This document shows, piece by piece, positions 61,068 through 64,000 of a stretch of DNA of 64,000 nucleotides (within the stretch, counting starts at the first letter, position 1; every line of letters begins with the position of its first letter). The stretch covers positions 82,564-146,563 of the forward strand of contig NZ_JAPVBJ010000005.1 in NCBI RefSeq assembly GCF_026967985.1, given 5' to 3'. Source of the DNA: Modestobacter sp. VKM Ac-2984 (GTDB lineage Bacteria > Actinomycetota > Actinomycetes > Mycobacteriales > Geodermatophilaceae). The notes under the pieces are model-generated. The model saw nothing but the letters and a program-made list of their open reading frames with translations. It had not been told where the DNA came from and ran no database searches. Position numbers and translations under genes: made by a program.

Positions 61068-62503
61068 CCGTCTTCGCCGCCGCCGACCAGCCGACGCTGG
61101 AGGACTTCGGGAACGACGTCTGGTGGATCGTGCTCATCAAGATCGTCGGCATCTTCGGGGTGCTGGTCCTGATGACGCTGTTCGCCATCGTCTTCGAACG
61201 GAAGGTCGTCGCCCGGATGCAGCAGCGGATCGGCCCCAACCGGGTCGGGCCGCGCGGCTACCTGCAGAGCCTCGCCGACGGCCTGAAGCTGGCGTTCAAG
61301 GAGGACATCATGCCGGCGCTGGCCGACAAGCCGGTGTACTTCCTGGCGCCGGTCATCGCCACCGTCCCGGCCTTCCTGGCCTTCTCCGTCATCCCGCTCG
61401 GCCCGACGGTCAGCATCTTCGGCGAACGCACACCCCTGCAGCTCGTCGACTCCCCGATCGGGGTGCTCATCGTGCTGGCCGCCTCCGCGATGGGCGTCTA
61501 CGGCATCGTGCTCGGTGGCTGGGCGTCCGGGTCGACCTACCCGCTGCTCGGCTCGCTGCGCAGCGCGGCGCAGATGATCAGCTACGAGATCGCGATGGGC
61601 CTGTCGATCGTCGCGGTCTTCCTCTACGCCGGCTCGATGTCGACCTCGGAGATCGTGGCCGCCCAGGCCGACGGCACCGAGCTGTCCTTCTTCGGGCTGG
61701 AGTTCACCGGGCCCAGCTGGTTCGCCGTCCTGCTGCCGGTCTCCTTCGTCATCTACGTCATCGCCGTGGTGGGCGAGACCAACCGGGCGCCCTTCGACCT
61801 CCCCGAGGCCGAGAGCGAGCTGGTCGGCGGGTTCCACACCGAGTACTCGTCGCTGAAGTTCGCGCTGTTCTTCCTGGCCGAGTACATCAACATCGTCACC
61901 GTCTCCGCGCTGGCCGCCACGCTGTTCCTCGGCGGCTGGCGGGCGCCCTGGCCGATCTCGATCTGGGACGGCGCCAACACCGGCTGGTGGCCGCTGCTGT
62001 GGTTCTTCGCCAAGGTCGTCGTCGCGCTGTTCTTCTTCGTCTGGCTCCGCGGCACGCTGCCCCGGCTCCGCTACGACCAGTTCATGCGCTTCGGCTGGAA
62101 GGTGCTGGTCCCGGTCGGGCTGGTCTGGATCCTCGTCGTGGCGACGCTGCGCGCCGTCGCCCGGGAGTCCGACCTGGACGCCGGTCAGGTCGCCGTCTTC
62201 GTCGGGGTGCCGATCGCGCTGGTGCTGCTGGGCGGGCTGCTGCTGGCCTCCCGGATGCGCAACCGGGACACCCGGGTCGCCGCACGCGAGGCCGCCGCCG
62301 GCGGGCCGGCGCCGGCCGAGCCGCAGGTGTTGGACCCCCGGGACCGGGACCGGGCCTCCGGCGGGTTCCCGGTGCCCCCGATGGACCTGGTCGTCCCGCC
62401 CTCCCCGCGGCTGCGCCGCCGGGAGGCCGTCGGCGCCGGGACCGTGGTCGGCACCGGCCGGCGCAGCAGCTCGACCACGCCTGAGGAGACCGACGATGTC
62501 TGA
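61064..62503 (+). CDS. nuoH: NADH-quinone oxidoreductase subunit H
   Basis: A 479-residue membrane subunit at the junction with the hydrophilic arm. About eight helices; quinone-chamber loops are [19 protein letters not shown] and [19 protein letters not shown], both complete. A cytoplasmic C-terminal tail of about 75 residues (after about 405) is Pro/Arg-rich and longer than in enterobacterial NuoH. GTG start overlaps nuoG; 8-bp overlap with nuoI. Confidence 0.96.
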   Translation: MTVFAAADQPTLEDFGNDVWWIVLIKIVGIFGVLVLMTLFAIVFERKVVARMQQRIGPNRVGPRGYLQSLADGLKLAFKEDIMPALADKPVYFLAPVIATVPAFLAFSVIPLGPTVSIFGERTPLQLVDSPIGVLIVLAASAMGVYGIVLGGWASGSTYPLLGSLRSAAQMISYEIAMGLSIVAVFLYAGSMSTSEIVAAQADGTELSFFGLEFTGPSWFAVLLPVSFVIYVIAVVGETNRAPFDLPEAESELVGGFHTEYSSLKFALFFLAEYINIVTVSALAATLFLGGWRAPWPISIWDGANTGWWPLLWFFAKVVVALFFFVWLRGTLPRLRYDQFMRFGWKVLVPVGLVWILVVATLRAVARESDLDAGQVAVFVGVPIALVLLGGLLLASRMRNRDTRVAAREAAAGGPAPAEPQVLDPRDRDRASGGFPVPPMDLVVPPSPRLRRREAVGAGTVVGTGRRSSSTTPEETDDV

Positions 62504-63164
62504 GCCCACCCCGCCGCCCCCCACCGAGCCGACGTCAGGCGCCAGCCCGGCCCGGCGGGAGGGCACGGCCATCGCCCGGCAGTCCTCCGAGGGGCAGTCC
62601 AACACGGCCCCCGGCAAGCGGTCCAGCTGGCTGCCCGGGCCCGCCCAGGGGTTCGGCGTCACCTTCGCCACCATGTTCAAGAAGGTGACCACCGAGGAGT
62701 ACCCGGAGGTCCCGAAGCAGACCAAGCCGCGCTACCACGGCCGGCACGTGCTCAACCGGCACCCCGACGGCCTGGAGAAGTGCGTGGGCTGCGAGCTCTG
62801 CGCCTGGGCCTGCCCGGCCGACGCCATCTACGTCGAGGGCGGGGACAACACCGAGGACGCCCGCTTCTCCCCGGGTGAGCGCTACGGCGCCGTCTACCAG
62901 ATCAACTACCTGCGCTGCATCTTCTGCGGGCTGTGCATCGAGGCCTGCCCCACCCGGTCGCTGACGATGAGCAACGACTTCGAGCTCGCCGACGACGACC
63001 GCCAGGCGCTTATCTACACCAAGGAACAGCTGATGGCCCCGCTGCTGCCCGGGATGGAGCAGCCCCCGCACCCGATGCGGCTGGGCGAGAACGAGCAGGA
63101 CTACTACGTGCGGGCGCCGCAGCCCGGATCGGACGCCGAGCCGGTGATCGGGGAGCGGGCATGA
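62496..63164 (+). CDS. nuoI: NADH-quinone oxidoreductase subunit I
   Basis: A 222-residue ferredoxin-like subunit with two 4Fe-4S motifs: [16 protein letters not shown] (about 90) and [16 protein letters not shown] (about 142), clusters N6a and N6b. An N-terminal extension of about 45 residues is Pro/Ser-rich. Overlaps nuoJ by 4 bp. Confidence 0.97.
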   Translation: MSEPTPPPPTEPTSGASPARREGTAIARQSSEGQSNTAPGKRSSWLPGPAQGFGVTFATMFKKVTTEEYPEVPKQTKPRYHGRHVLNRHPDGLEKCVGCELCAWACPADAIYVEGGDNTEDARFSPGERYGAVYQINYLRCIFCGLCIEACPTRSLTMSNDFELADDDRQALIYTKEQLMAPLLPGMEQPPHPMRLGENEQDYYVRAPQPGSDAEPVIGERA

Positions 63165-64000
63165 GTGTGCTGGCCATGGAGGTCGCGGCCTTGGAGATCG
63201 GGGCCGCCGCAGCGGACACCGGGGTGGTCATCGGCACCGGGGAGACCATCGTCTTCTGGGTGCTGGCCCCGGTCGCCCTGGCCGGGGCGCTCGGCATGGT
63301 GCTGTCCCGCAACGCCGTGCACTCCGCGCTGTGGCTGGTCGCCACGATGCTCAGCCTGGGCGTCTTCTACGTCGTCCAGGAGGCGCCGTTCCTGGGTGCG
63401 GCGCAGATCATCGTCTACACCGGCGCGATCATGATCCTCTTCCTCTTCGTGCTGATGCTGGTCGGCCGGGAGACGTCGGACTCGGTGGTCGAGACGCTGC
63501 GCGGGCAGCGGGTGGCCGCGATCCTGTTGGGCATCGGCTTCGCCGGGCTGGTCGGCGCCGGCGTCGCGCGGGCCACCGAGGACCTGCCCGTGGTCGGGCT
63601 CACGGCGGTGCAGGGCACCGTGGGCGGGCCGGCCGCCGGCAACGTCGAGGCGATCGCGGCCGTGCTCTACGGCCGGTTCGTGCTGGCCTTCGAGGTCACC
63701 GGCGCGCTGCTCATCGTGGCCGCCGTCGGGGCGTTGCTGCTCACCCACGCCGAACGGGAGCCCGGCACTGCGCGCAGCCAGAAGGAGCGCTCCCGGGCCA
63801 GGTTCCTCACCGACCGGCCGCAGACGCTGCCCGGGCCCGGCGTCTACGCGCGGGCCAACTCCATCGCCGCGCCCGGCCGGCTCCCCGACGGCAGCCCCGC
63901 GCCGAGCAGCTTCGCCACCGGGGTCGAGCCCGTGCAGGTCGACGAGCTGCCGCGCACCGGCAGCGTCGGCGCCGAGCGAGAGGGGCTGCCACACGCCGGG
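63161..64000 (+). CDS. nuoJ: NADH-quinone oxidoreductase subunit J, truncated by the window edge
   Basis: The ATG at 63161 overlaps the nuoI stop, and 280 codons run to the window end without a stop. Five hydrophobic segments are visible. [31 protein letters not shown] in outline and [16 protein letters not shown] are conserved NuoJ helices; the second contains the pi-bulge region. The C-terminal part beyond about residue 205 is a long Pro/Arg-rich soluble tail, so most of the membrane domain is already complete. nuoK would be expected next. Confidence 0.95.
   Translation, partial: MSVLAMEVAALEIGAAAADTGVVIGTGETIVFWVLAPVALAGALGMVLSRNAVHSALWLVATMLSLGVFYVVQEAPFLGAAQIIVYTGAIMILFLFVLMLVGRETSDSVVETLRGQRVAAILLGIGFAGLVGAGVARATEDLPVVGLTAVQGTVGGPAAGNVEAIAAVLYGRFVLAFEVTGALLIVAAVGALLLTHAEREPGTARSQKERSRARFLTDRPQTLPGPGVYARANSIAAPGRLPDGSPAPSSFATGVEPVQVDELPRTGSVGAEREGLPHAG

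Noticed and set aside
1-64000. tRNA, rRNA, riboswitch and restriction/defence genes
   Set aside because: No T-loop-like GGTTCRA contexts with a cloverleaf, no rRNA stretches and no defence-protein motifs were recognised by reading; a dedicated search (tRNAscan-SE, Rfam) was not possible.

Overview
The window comes from a very GC-rich, high-GC Gram-positive chromosome with GTG starts and dense four-base stop/start overlaps. The gene content and protein style fit a Geodermatophilaceae-like actinobacterium (Blastococcus, Geodermatophilus or Modestobacter type). This placement is inference from gene order and sequence character; no database was searched. Almost everything is chromosomal core. The order senX3-regX3, ppx, proC, bldC-like, bS22, SDR, acyltransferase, serB1-like, glutaredoxin, hemA, hemC, hemD, hemB, hemL, ccs genes and men genes follows the arrangement known from mycobacteria. 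The rex-hemACDB block and a BldN-like sigma factor beside it recall Streptomyces.

Layout. 1-3.0 kb: phosphate control (phoU divergent from senX3-regX3, with a PHO-box-like site between them). 3.0-12.1 kb: small proteins, a GlxA-type regulator, ppx, a PfpI-like protein, proC, a BldC-like DNA-binding protein, the 32-residue ribosomal protein bS22, an SDR and an acyltransferase. 12.4-16.2 kb: HAD phosphatase, ECF sigma factor, acyl-CoA ligase and glutaredoxin. 16.3-24.3 kb: rex-hemA-hemC-hemD-hemB-hemL and a histidine phosphatase. 24.3-28.4 kb: system II cytochrome c maturation (tlpA/resA-like, ccdA, resB, ccsB). 28.5-41.6 kb: menaquinone synthesis (menA, menE, menC, menD, menF, menG), interrupted by two membrane-protein genes and a GGDEF-EAL protein. 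41.6-43.1 kb: a small accessory insert bounded by two copies of the menG 3' end. 43.1-49.8 kb: a phosphotransferase gene and a probable exopolysaccharide locus (UDP-glucose dehydrogenase, hyaluronan-synthase-like GT2, two beta-helix proteins). 49.98-52.5 kb: lineage-specific membrane proteins. 53.1-64.0 kb: nuoA to nuoJ, with nuoJ running off the end.

How it fits together. Haem, cytochrome c assembly, menaquinone and complex I are the parts of one respiratory chain. The NADH-sensing repressor Rex is encoded here and has predicted operators both upstream of its own rex-hem operon and, as a tandem pair, upstream of nuoA. The window is therefore a nearly self-contained respiratory supply unit with its redox control.

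Most notable structure outside genes. (1) A 65-bp dispersed hairpin element occurs in four intergenic gaps; both its outer and inner stems vary in a compensatory way. (2) A second hairpin is duplicated after regX3, with compensatory stem changes. (3) A 1.5-kb insertion is bounded by a duplication of the last 50 bp of menG. (4) A 77-bp MIRU-like linker lies between hemL and the next gene. No tRNA, rRNA, CRISPR array, transposase or integrase was found.
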